Below the pieces are notes generated by a model. That model was not told where the DNA came from, made no database searches, and was given only the letters and a program-made list of their open reading frames with translations. A program made the translations under genes and the position numbers. Positions 23,914 to 34,696 of a DNA stretch of 64,000 bases are shown piece after piece; position 1 is the stretch's first letter, and each line of letters starts with the position of its first letter. This DNA is from Plantago major (Eukaryota > Streptophyta > Magnoliopsida > Lamiales > Plantaginaceae). Location of the stretch: assembly GCA_026545765.1 (NCBI GenBank), contig CM048844.1:4154001-4218000 (forward strand), in the 5' to 3' direction.

Positions 23914-26330
23914 TCACTCGTTCGTATCTTCCTCCAGGAGCAGTTTGGTAATCTCATTTATACTGTAAAGTGGCTCATCACCGGACATTCGAGCCGCGTC
24001 AACTACATTCTCCACAATACTACCTGCCTGTGGTGCTTCTGAGCTCAGTGGCATTTCGTACTCTCTCATCATATCACCTAGCCGTTCTCCTTCCGGCCAC
24101 TGATCATGTGATGATGAAGACATAGGCGATAACTGATCGTGAACTGTAACGCTTTTGTTGCGCAATTCAAGATTGCGAGGCGAATAAGCATTGCAGCTGG
24201 AGGATTTTTCCGAATCTAGAAAATGCTTAATAGTTGAGATGCTGCAATTTTTATTGCATGTGACATTCTCTGCGCCCATGATCACTAGAGGATTTGGATT
24301 TGGTTTGATCTCACTGCTAGTATTCCCTTGTACTGAGGTATGGGTGTCCAAGAGTTCATGTGATGCACTGTTGGCAATTGATCGGGGTTGTCCTAATCCT
24401 GATTGTGCTATCTGGCAACTAGATGAAATTACCTGTTTCTGAGAAAACACGCTGCTATTAGGTCCTGGAAACTGTTGAGGGGTTTGGCTATGAAGAGTGG
24501 ATAGGTTTACTCTTGATAATGAGAAGGATGGTGTGACCATACAACCTACATTCTGTCTGTTTAATCCCGGAACATTCATCTTCTCAGGACTATTATTTGG
24601 AGCATATCCTGCAAAAGGTATACAGCAAAACATAGGTAAGTAAATAAAATGTAAGCGAGACAATGGAAAAAAAATTGCTATAAAATTGCTGTCCTAGCAA
24701 ACTATAAGTTGCACGTCATCTGCGAAACACAGCAAAACAAGATCTGTGTATCTTTCACGATGACCCAGATATTGAATGGAAAGAGGGAGATTTAGAAAAA
24801 ATCTTACTCGAAAGGCCAATGGTGTCACTGGCTTTCAAGAACCGGTTTTGTAGTGATCCAGTCCAAACAAGTTTCTGCATTTTGTTCATTGCAGTTTGAC
24901 TACTTCTCCCAATTCCTCCATCGGACCCCTCGATTTCTGAGTATTTTCTCTTTGTGATCCTGTTATGATCGCTCCTACCTTCTCCGTCAGCTGACATTAC
25001 TGTCTGTAATGCACATTAAAAAAGAAAAACAGTCAGCATAAAAAATCTGGGGTAGTAGATTATAATGAATGCGAATAAAATGTTTGTTCCAATTGCATAA
25101 TCCCAGAATCATGTTTACCAACTTAAAAAATATACCCCTTTTGCGTAGAAAAATTTGGCGCGCAAACACAGAGCAAAACGAATAAAATTTAACCTTCTAA
25201 ATCAAACTATGGAGGGACAAAAACAGTGAAATGCTTAACTGGCTGCTTAGTTTGTTTTTAGCAACAAGCTTTGGTGGATAAAGATTTTGGAGTCGCATAA
25301 GCAAAGAAGCAAGAGCCTCGATCTGGCCTGGAACTTGAGCACTTTGGAGCAGCGAGGAAAATGTTGAGGGGGATCTTGATAGAAGGTATAGAGGGAAAAG
25401 GCTGGTTAATTACAGACAAACGATTTAACTCACCAGTAACAGGTAAATGACATTTTACTTGCAGTGAGCTGCTGCAACTGATTTGGGCGTCGTATACTCA
25501 TATATATACTATTGGTTGGATATTTCACACTGGTAACTGCAATTTCTGGTCAAGAAAACAATAAGCAGATTGTCATGATCAGAACAATCTTGTTATTCAA
25601 ACATTAATATTTCTAGATTATGAAAGAATTATTTGGTGCGAAGCTTTAGTAAGTTGCCGGGATGCATGTAATCTAAACTTTCATAATCTAGAAATTTTTT
25701 ATTTTCACATCATGTTGCTTAAAATGTACATTCTAGATTATGAAAGTTTGAATGACATACATCCCAGCAAAGCAGCAACTTACTAATTAAGTTATGTGCC
25801 AAATAATTCTTACTAAATTTCTAAAGAAATAATTCTCAGATTCTGGAGTACTATAAGGAGATTATGAAAGATTATTTTTTGAATTTCACGTAGTTGATGT
25901 AATTGAGAATAATTTGGATGTTGACTTGTTTTCATATATATGCACGGTGTAGTTATAGATTTATAGCACTGCCATATATAAAGTGTTGAATAATTTTATT
26001 GAAATTTCGAGTAGTTACCTTTAGTAATTAAGGATCACTTGAATGTTGTTTTCGTGATGACTGCAGCTTTCGCAGAATCTGTCAGGTTAAATGAAAAAAA
26101 GAGAGATATGTGTCGGGTTAAAGTAAAGAAATAAAAAAATAACTGAGCTGCGAGCAGAATCTGTACCTCGATACTGCAGGTTCTTCAGTTTAGCAGCAAG
26201 AACGGAAGGATGGTTTTATCATCATCTCCAAACCAAAATGCTGATCGTCTCGACCACTGTTATTGCCTGGAGGCTGCAACAGCTTCTTAAAGCTACTTTG
26301 CAGCTTCCATTATCCTCATTTTGCCAGGAA
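23914..26330 (-). pseudogene. Decayed type-B response regulator (receiver core and DNA-contact helix lost)
   Basis: Remnants of four exons of the intact regulator at 3495-6926 follow in order. Exon 1 (about 26325-26165) keeps TVVETISILV but runs into stops around the DDD motif. Exon 2 (about 25550-25435) keeps VTSVKYP and LQQLTA but has lost the phospho-Asp segment. Exon 3 (from about 25000 to 24808) keeps MSADGEGRSDHN and the first GARP helix (KLVWTGSLQNRFLKASDTIG). Exon 4, with the SHLQ helix, is absent. Exon 5 (24608-23914) keeps a Ser/Pro/Asn-rich tail ending LYSINEITKLLLEEDTNE, the counterpart of LYDLDELVKLL. Exon 3 would still splice to exon 5 in frame, giving about 295 aa without receiver or DNA binding. 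Tail exons 6 and 7 are missing here. It is a host-gene pseudogene, possibly still transcribed. Confidence 0.85.
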
Positions 26331-27256
26331 AAAAAAGTTTGACAGATAGAATTTTTTTTGTCTTTACTAGCTAGTTCTTTTCTTGGTGACATCAAGATCA
26401 GAAAATTTGAGGTTAACTGTAACACTAACATGGTGGTGCATGTTTACATTTTCTTAGCTCTTCTTCAGTATATTAAGTAATCATATGCATCAGTAATATA
26501 ATAATGCAGTATCAAGTATTTCTGGTTTGGCTTTTATCCTTTTGAGTACTGCTGGTATTCAGCTATATTCTCTTTTCAGTTATCATGGCCTGTGTAGATG
26601 GACTGGCTCTTTTCCCTTAATCTGTGAGTTTGTGGCTGAACATGTTCATTTTATTCGTCTTGAATTTGGTAGTGTTAGTTATCGGCAAAGGTCATTGTTT
26701 TTTAAGAAACACTTAGAGTGGCTTTTCAGTCAGTCATGATATTTTATATTGATATTCACTGACCATACTCATTATAGTTAAACCATCTTATTATGATCAA
26801 ATAAAGTGGATCACCTGATAAGGGACTCATCGCATCAGTGATCAGACATGGCATTTATATATTGGTTTATGAATATAAGCAGGTTCTTCACTACATAAGA
26901 AAGATCAATGCTATGTTCTTTTCATCTGAAAACTCACTAATTTCAGTTCAGTTCAGATTCATTCAGATCTGTTCAATTTTGCTTAGTTCATTTTTATACT
27001 ACAATTCAGTTCAATTCCATTCAGTTCAAATCAGTTATGTTCAGACAAAGAGAATTCCATCACCTTCCTTTTTCTTTTTTTCTTTCCTGTTTTTGGGTTT
27101 AAAAAAGTACTATGATGTTAAGTAGCATGAAGTGCAATAACTTGAAGTTGAGAACTGTCTGAGCTAAGGGTGCCAATTTTAGTTGTATAAACTAACAGTG
27201 GCACAGGTATTTACATGAATATATGAAGTTGAAGCTTTACAATTATGTGCCCTGCT
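26331..27256. other. Intergenic with a TTCAGTTCA-rich repeat (about 26935-27055)
   Basis: No supported gene. The block 26935-27055 is built of degenerate TTCAGTTCA words. The reverse complement of the same word set occurs at about 61430-61530 (gagctgaactgatctgaact), so this is likely a MITE-type family present twice in the window. The right end is 3' flank of the TraB gene. Confidence 0.45.
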
Positions 27257-30200
27257 CTATAGCATCGACTTCACTTGTTCGTATGCTAGCCATAATAGAA
27301 TGCCGATTACAGTATCTCTTACCAAATCTTTAGTTATCGAACCAACCCAACCATATTCGCTTCCAGGCCTCTTCCCAGCCAGGTCTTTGAACCTCAAGTT
27401 GCCTGTATCGGAAAGTAGTGAGTAGATGACTCCATTCATATGGCCCTTGCCAATAACTCCTACCACTGTTTTGCAGTTGTTTACAGCTTTACTCCTCTTC
27501 AGTGACCAAGCGATAAACTGAAACCAAGATTTAAAAAATTCAGCCAAATGAATCAAGGTGCATTAAGATATACAAACAGTGCAAATCTTCTGAGTTAGTT
27601 TTTTTACATGAAATCGGCCTGTGTTTTCAGAACGCAGAACTAAGACCATATATTTCAAGATTTTAACATTGTGTTCTGCATGAGAACTTCTTAAATTTTA
27701 AGGCATGTACATGGGTTTTATGAAAAATAACACTGGGAACTGGCACACACTATGCATAACAACAGGTGTCCCCTGTGAGTTTCGCCAAAATTTATTAACG
27801 AAAACTAGCAAAACTCAAAGATTGAGCACCCAATCGAAAGGTGTCAGTCAAAACTCAAGTGCTATTTGTGAATGTTGAATCTTTGAATCTTCATTTAATA
27901 GTATTAGAAAAAACTATGAGATATAGTTTTGTGTATTTCGAAGGCTTACTATATCGCGTTCATGTATGAGAGGAGGCAGCAGAGAGGGGTACGAGCAACT
28001 TAGCTTCTCATAGAGCTGAAAGTTACTATCACCATTACCAGATTCCTGAAATAGAAAATACGATAAACAACAATGATGTTAGTTGTGGACCTATAGCAAT
28101 CAAAATACGTTCTCTACTTGAGTAATTCATACGCCAACAATTCAACGAGATTTTGTTTCAAACATACTTCCTTTTCGGCTTTCCCATAACATTTTGCATT
28201 TCATAATTGACAATTGTTACACACTCAAGATAGTTGCAAAGTTTTAATTATTATTGTACTTATAGCATATATAATTAACTATAAACAGAGGAACTTCAGA
28301 AGGCAGATATAGAAAATTTTCATTTCAGAAGGAGAACAAACCTCCACTGTCTTTGTGGAGATGTCAGGCGATGTAATTCCACGAATTACAGCGGAGACTA
28401 GGCTCAGTTTCTCCTTCCACTTCAGTGAACTCCATGCCCTCTCGAGCTGTAAAAAAGGATTGTCAATTAGCAAGTGTATGCCTCCTAAGACATACACAGT
28501 CATCAAAGACTGACCAAAATAACAACTCAGTACCACAATCAACAGTTTCCTTAACTAGAAATTTCAAACTAACACCAAAGTTAGGTTCCATTAAAGGATG
28601 TACTATACGAAATGAAAGACAGCAACATACGGTTATTTCGATTGGCCTGTCGCCCAAGACTAACTGAGCACCAATTTCCTCTGAAGCTTTCCGAGCAGCG
28701 CGAAACTAAAATTTGCATAACAAAATGGCTTAGACGTTACAATCTATACCTAAAAGAAAAGGTAAGTGAATGCATGGATTTTACTAAAAGTGCACACCTC
28801 ATCACCAAAGGGCCGATTGGCACTTGAAGATACTTTTGACGAGAAAGCTGCCAAGAGCAACCTTAGTGCCAAAGCAGATTGACCCCCTGGCATGAAACAA
28901 AAGAGAGTAATGAACTATATATAGAACAAATCTTGAAAATTGGCATTTGATAGAGATAAAAGTGACAAACCCAAATTGATGCTCCGTCCAACAGCACCAA
29001 AGAAGCCAGTCCCACTTAGTGAGAACATGTTTGATCTAAGTTGCTGATTTTGATCGTCATTCTCAGGCATATACATGATCCCAGCTCTGAAAAACAACTC
29101 TGCAACAGGTAAAATTAAGCCATGGATTGGAAAAACTAAACAATTCAAACTGCAGTAGGATCATAATCTAACATGTTCAAAGTTCAAACCAAGACAGTCA
29201 CATCCACACTAATGCTATATAAAAAGATGTTCGATGCTCCATAGACGAGATTCACAATACTATTACCAAAGTAAGAATCTTGGAAATGTCATCACAAGGC
29301 AAATTAACCCACATCGATGCAATATTCGAAACAATAAAAACCACAACATCCACAAGCAGCACTAAGAATCTATAAACTGAAACAAAATCTACATGACCAA
29401 TACAAAGAAACAGTTTTTAACCAACTTAGCAGATTATTTGAAGTTATTAACAACAGTTTAAACAGAATAATCTACAGGAATCAGATAATTTCAAGCTGTA
29501 ACAATTTGCAAGACAGTCACCAAGAAAGTAACAACCAACAAAATTGAACCAAAATCTACAAGATTTTAAGCTTTTCAAGACTTGCCTCGTTCAAGAGTTC
29601 AATTCAGCAGATTATTTGAAGTTGTTCACAATAGTTTAAACAAAGTAAGCTATAACAATCAGATTATTTCAAGCTGTAATCATTTCCAAGACAATCACTA
29701 AGAAAGTAAGAATCTACAAAACTGAACAAAAATCCACAAGATTTGAGCTTTTCAAGAAGAGAATCTACAAAACTGAACAAAAATCCACAAGATTTGAGCT
29801 TTTCAAGAAGCTACAAAATTGAACCAAAATTAACCCACAAGATTCGAGCTTTTGAAGACTTGCCTGCTTCTACAGAGCTCAACCACAACATTCTGAGGCC
29901 TCAAGGCCCTAATAACCCTGTCAACATCAGAAGCCGATTCTCTGGAAATATGAGTAGTTCCAACAATCCAAATATCCTCAGGCTCCACAAACTCACTTCT
30001 CCAGGCCGGAATAGGACCGTACTGGTTCTTCTTGATCATCACCAGGGTTCCGTTTTCAGCCAGGTCGAGTAATTCCGGGTGGGTTTCAGCTATTGAGGCA
30101 GTGGAAAGGCGGAGAATTTCGTTCTTGAAGTTGAAATTTGCAGGTGGAGGAGAAATGACCACGGAGGATGATGATTTACAGAGTGGAAGGGTGAGTTTTC

Positions 30201-30276
30201 GGAAGTGGGGTTTGTTGGGGTTGTGAAAATTTGGGCTAATGATTGGGAATGGAGATGACGCCATTGCCGAATTCAT
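27257..30276 (-). CDS. TraB-family protein, predicted plastid-targeted
   Basis: Seven exons (30276-29864, 29086-28971, 28886-28798, 28705-28631, 28446-28342, 28045-27950, 27517-27257) give 384 aa. The TraB/PrgY/Tiki-like fold is marked by DIWIVGTTHISRESASDVDR (Gly106, His109 of the GxxH motif) and NVVVELCRSR (Glu133), then AGIMYMPEND, GGQSALALRLLLAAFSSK, FRAARKASEEIGAQLVLGDR and VVGVIGKGHMNGVIYSLLSD. The first 45 residues are Ser/Pro/basic-rich and poor in acids, like a transit peptide. A hydrophobic segment (VIGILLWLAYEQ) closes the protein. The biochemical role is not established for plant members; metal-dependent hydrolase activity is known for the related Tiki proteins. Intron 1 has a GC donor (AGCAG|GCAAGTC), and only that junction gives the in-frame SRAGIMY. 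An upstream in-frame Met at 30312 is possible. Confidence 0.9.
29428..29858 (-). repeat. Nested tandem duplications in TraB intron 1, copying its donor site
   Basis: A block of about 178 bp starting at 29428 is repeated from 29606. Within the second copy a 51-bp unit is repeated exactly at 29710-29760 and 29761-29811, with a partial third to 29858. The oldest copy carries GAG|GCAAGTCTTG at about 29586, a near duplicate of the real GC donor at 29864. Confidence 0.8.
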
Positions 30277-30568
30277 GGCTAGTGATTGTTTGAGCTCTTT
30301 ACCAGAAATCACAGTCTGATGATGATGATGCTGATGAACAAGAAAGAAAGAAATATCTTCAATGTAAAACTTTATTTGGGCCTTTAAACGTTGGACTTAA
30401 AGAGTTAGGCCCGTTGGGCTAGAGATGACCTGGCTCAGTATGTCTTCATCTTCTTTACTTCTAATAGTCTATACTATAGGCCCAAAGAATTTCACAATAC
30501 TTGGATCTCGTGTGGTGATTTCATTTTTATTTGATCCAGATAAGGTAGGTTTATGTCTATGATGTGTG

Positions 30569-31158
30569 CCCCTTGTGGCTTTCTATGTATCTACAGGTTT
30601 CTCACCGTCAACGATTGTCGCTCGATTAACGTCGATCGAGTGTCGACGTCTGCCGTCCGTCAGCTTCAACTGTTGTTACGTCGCAAGAGGTGTTGCTCTA
30701 ACCGTTTTACGTCGCTCTAACCGTCTACGTTGCTTTAAATTATTTAAATAAAATATTTTTGATATATTAAAAAATTAACGCTATTAAAAAAATAAAAAAT
30801 AATTTTTTTTAACTATTAAATTCTTCAAAAAAAATAATTATTAAAATTTTAACTCACCTTCCCCAATCCCCACCACCACCCACTACCACCGCACCAACAC
30901 CACCACCCACCATCTTCTTCCCCACCACCAACACCGCACACCACCACCAAAATCACTGCCGGAGCTCCGATGGAAGTTCTGATCATCTTTCTTTTTTTTC
31001 TTTCTTTTTTTTTTTTTTAATTGAGCTTCCGCCATGGAAGCTCCGGATCGGAGCTTCCATGGCGCCATGGAAGCTCCAGATCGGAGGTTCCGCCATGGAA
31101 GCTCCGATCTGGAGCTTCCACGCCATGGAGCTTCCCCTTGTGGCTTTCTATGTATCTA
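30569..31158. repeat. 540-bp insertion flanked by 25-bp direct repeats, with a palindromic core
   Basis: Identical 25-bp sequences lie at 30569-30593 and 31134-31158. Between them are a CpG-rich piece, an AT-rich piece, a CCACCA-rich piece and a cluster of CCATGGAAGCTCC in both orientations, including a perfect 28-bp palindrome at 31050-31077. No transposon family is recognised; the ends show no convincing terminal inverted repeats or poly-A tail. Confidence 0.75.
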
Positions 31159-32116
31159 AGCAATGATCTAAGTGTGTCGAGTACTGCGTGCTGTGAACAC
31201 TCCGGTTAATCAAACTGATGTACTTCCTCTTTAAGCTTTAATATATTACGTCTATGTTTTGCTAAAAAAAAAAAAAAAAAACATGAACCAAAAATGGGTA
31301 GGCAAAATCCAAACATGAACCAAACAAGACTATAAGAGGTGTTAAAGTTGTGTTTTAGTTAATCAAATTATTGATGATTGAATCAAATAGAGTTGGATTC
31401 GAGTAACAATTAAAGATTATTATAGATAATTTGAAGGTAATCTACTTTGAGAATTTGAATATGTAACGTATTGATTACGGGATAGAGTAGACTATCAATG
31501 CTTTGACGGAAAACATTTGAGCAATAGGATCCAGTGGAGATAGACTTATGACTTGGTTTCCTTGCAACTTCAAAAGTCATTTAAAGTGTGGTCCGTGGGA
31601 AAACCATGATTCGAGCCACTTGCTGGAAATTGGTCAAGTAGTGAAGGGTTAGTAGCGGAAAATTGATCTCGATTTACTTCGGTAGTCACCCACTCATCAG
31701 AAGATGGGTTTACATCGCATTCCATCACATAAATGAGAGGATAATCTGGTAGCACGAAGTCTAACAAACCGTTAGTAGTCATGACAAATGAGTGACATCA
31801 ATCCAAAAAGGCACCTCTTGTCTTTATTAATGATCATGTTAGTGTTTCTCCTTCTAATAATTATTCAAAGAACAATGTCTACCATCAATTCATCCTAGAG
31901 GGAATATTGCTCCAAGTTTTGTCAAATGTAGTTAAAGAGATTCCAATCAAGCTGGAGAGACGTTGTGTTTACGCTGACATTTTCATTTTTAGACGATATA
32001 GGATAATTAATATTCAAAATCATAAGAAGCGTTCAACACCTGACATTACATAAGAAGTACACATGTTATCATACCCATATATAAATGGTCATCAATCCCC
32101 TCATAACATAAGAGGA
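31159..32116. other. Intergenic with one unassigned 70-codon frame (31782-31570, minus)
   Basis: The only notable content is a minus-strand ATG frame with a gene-like composition (for example YVMECDVNPSSDEWVTTEVN), ending in TGA. It has no recognised domain and no neighbouring exons, and could be the tail of a lost transcription-factor gene. A poly-A run lies at about 31264. Confidence 0.35.
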
Positions 32117-32125
32117 CTATTTCAA

Positions 32126-32921
32126 GGGGAAATTACATCCAGATCCCCATTTAGATGTCGTAATTACAGATTAGTATCACTTAGTCGAACTATTATAATT
32201 TAGTACAATTAGATGTAAAACAATTACACTTAAGCCCACGAATTTGACTTTTGGCGAACTAAAACCTGGAAAAGTCAATTTTGCCCCTCTCAGATTATTG
32301 AATTTTGCAAGTTACCAAACAATAACCCATTTTGGCAAATTGTAATTTAAGTCCTGAATATCTAATTTTTTATATTTGTCGCCATAAGATTTCGAAGAAG
32401 CTCAAATAAGCCCTCAAACTTCTATTTCAATTTGTAAACTATCCCCAACTTCAATCCGAAAACACAATCGAAAGTTCGTAACAGTTAATCGAAATCGGAG
32501 ATCGAAATCGGAGATGTAACAACTCCGATTTGGAGTTGTTCTGACTCAAATCGAGTTACTATCCGGCTCCCATCGAGTCAGTTGCTCGATTTGGAGCTGC
32601 AAATTGGAAGAAGGAGAAAAAAATAAGAAAGAGGAAGAAATTTACCGGATAAGAAGAAGAGAAGATGGAGGAAGAAGTATGTTGGAGAAGATGGAGGAAG
32701 AAGAAGATGGAAGAAGTAGGTTGGACTGTTGGAGAAGATGAAGGAAGAAGAAGAATTTTTTTTTTTTTAATTTAAAATTCCATAAGGCCATGTTTGGTTG
32801 TTTCAAATGAAACAACAAAATTAACCTGGTCAACGGATTTGGACTAAATTGTAATTGTTCGACTAAGTAGTACGAATATGAGAAACGTCGTTCTAAGTGG
32901 GTATCCCTATGTAATTATCCC
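32126..32921. mobile_element. MULE-like non-autonomous DNA transposon (796 bp)
   Basis: The element is flanked by a perfect 9-bp target duplication, ctatttcaa, at 32117-32125 and 32922-32930. Its ends are imperfect inverted repeats of about 85 bp: left GGGGAAATTACAT, right (reverse complement) GGGATAATTACAT, with CACTTAGTCGAAC against TACTTAGTCGAAC further in. The 9-bp duplication and long inverted repeats fit the Mutator superfamily. The interior has no transposase; it holds a GAAGAAGATGG-rich segment and short inverted AACTCCGATTTGGAGTT-type words. Confidence 0.85.
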
Positions 32922-33172
32922 CTATTTCAAAGTATTTTATAAAGTTCGCCCCAAAAAGTTTCAAATATTGTAAAGTATTTAACATAAACATTTCACACAA
33001 GTAGTATTTTTTGAAGTGAAATCCAAAACATAACATTGAAACTCATCCCTCATCAATAATCTTCGGCGACGGTTTAGCTGTTAATTGAACATACACTCAA
33101 CTAAAAAGTTTGAATATTAAAAAACATTATCACCATCATCCACTCTGATTCTCTGGCGTCTTTCTCCAAATA

Positions 33173-33429
33173 CTCCATCCATATAAAAAAAATTGTTACA
33201 TTTTACTATTTTGCGGTCAACTGTCTCCGCGTTTAATCACAATTTACTCTTAAACGATATTAATAAATAAATTATTAAAATTATATAATAAAAATTTAGT
33301 AATTAAATTTTTATTATATGATTTTATTAAATTATTTACTATTATCGTTCATGAGTAATTTGTGGTCAAACTCGAAGATAGTTGATCGGATAAAATCAAA
33401 ATGTAACAATTTCTCTTAAATGGAAGGAG
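33173..33429. mobile_element. Stowaway (Tc1/mariner) MITE
   Basis: The 257-bp element sits between TA dinucleotides. Left end CTCCATCCATATAAAAAA... and the reverse complement of the right end, CTCCTTCCATTTAAGAGAAA, share the motif AATTGTTACATTTT. The rest folds into one long AT-rich hairpin centred at about 33300. It has no coding capacity, as usual for the family. Confidence 0.88.
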
Positions 33430-33948
33430 TATAACCTAAAACAAAATATTAGGAAAAACATATCGATTCCATTTCTATTCCAAACGTTAGTCAACATTCC
33501 TCCTACTAACACTCGTACAACCATTACACTATTCGGACATAATTTTTCAACTCACCTTTACAATTTTCAAATGGATCCTAAATGGTAGCTAGCTAGATAC
33601 AATTCATGGCTAACAGGAGGATGAGAGAATCTCACATTAGCATGTGAATGTGATGATCACATGTAGCAAAGAATTGAAGAAAGAAAATAAACGTTGAGAT
33701 TAGTTAGTGGCCAACTTGGGACATCAAGAAATAATCAACCTTTGTTTTCCACTATTAGCAATAGTCCTTTTCATTGTGTGTAGGTTAGGTGGCAACTTGG
33801 GGTTGGAGAAAGGAAACACATAGTCAGACAGCCTCATTTAAAGTAGTACTAAAAGATAAGATGGAGAATTATTAGTATTCACTTCACTTTCCTCATTTCC
33901 TAGATTTTGTGATCAATAAATTATATATAAAAAAATTGAGATTTTGTA

Positions 33949-34688
33949 TTAGGGGTGTGCAAAAAACCCAACCGACCGACCCACCCGTGCAAACCGCCTG
34001 CCTTTCACCCGCACCCGCCAACTAATTTTTTTATAAAATATGTGGTGGGTTAATTTTTTTTACCTGCCATTAGTGGGTGGGTGGTGGGTGGGTGGTGGGT
34101 TGGATGGGTGCAACCCGCGACCCACCCGCCATTTTTATGTATGTATGTATGTAAGTATATGTTTGTGAATTCAAGTATAAGGAGACCCATTGTAGAGGCG
34201 TTCTTCGCTTGACATGTTGTTGAGTATAGATATAGTTTAAGTGGCTCTGTTCTTCTCTTTAACCACTATTTCATCTTCATTTTTGCATCCATCATTCGTT
34301 CTTCTCAGCTTATGTCATGTATTCAAGCAAAATAACATAAGTTGGCAACTTCTCGAGTCAACATTTCATCAATTACTGCGTGAAATTTTTTAAAATTAAG
34401 TAAGATAACTACTTCAAAAGAATCACTGTCCTATTTGTTCAAGACATGCTCTTTGTTGTTGATTTTTTTTTTTACTTGCACATCTAATTCTGCACAAGTT
34501 GCAAGTTTTTACTACATTCATTTTTATCTACATTCACCCGAAAATCCGCCTGCCATTTTTATCACCCGAACCGCCGCGGGTTGAAAAAATATTCCACCCG
34601 CCTCTGTTTATAATTATAATCACCCGCCATAGGTGGGTCGGTTTGATTTTTCGTAAAAACCCGCCTACACCCGCCCGCGCTCACCCCT
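33949..34688. mobile_element. hAT-like non-autonomous element, G-rich interior
   Basis: It is flanked by an 8-bp target duplication, attttgta, at 33941-33948 and 34689-34696. The ends carry short inverted AGGGGTG / CACCCCT repeats, matching the common plant hAT MITE end. Subterminal regions are full of ACCCGCC / GGCGGGT words, and 34074-34110 is a run of GGG tracts that could form a G-quadruplex. The middle (about 34150-34480) is unrelated AT-rich filler. No transposase is seen. Confidence 0.8.
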
Positions 34689-34696
34689 ATTTTGTA

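Noticed and set aside
24987-25169. 60-codon minus frame upstream of decayed ARR exon 3
   Set aside because: Intronic sequence of the pseudogene running into exon 3; no homology of its own.
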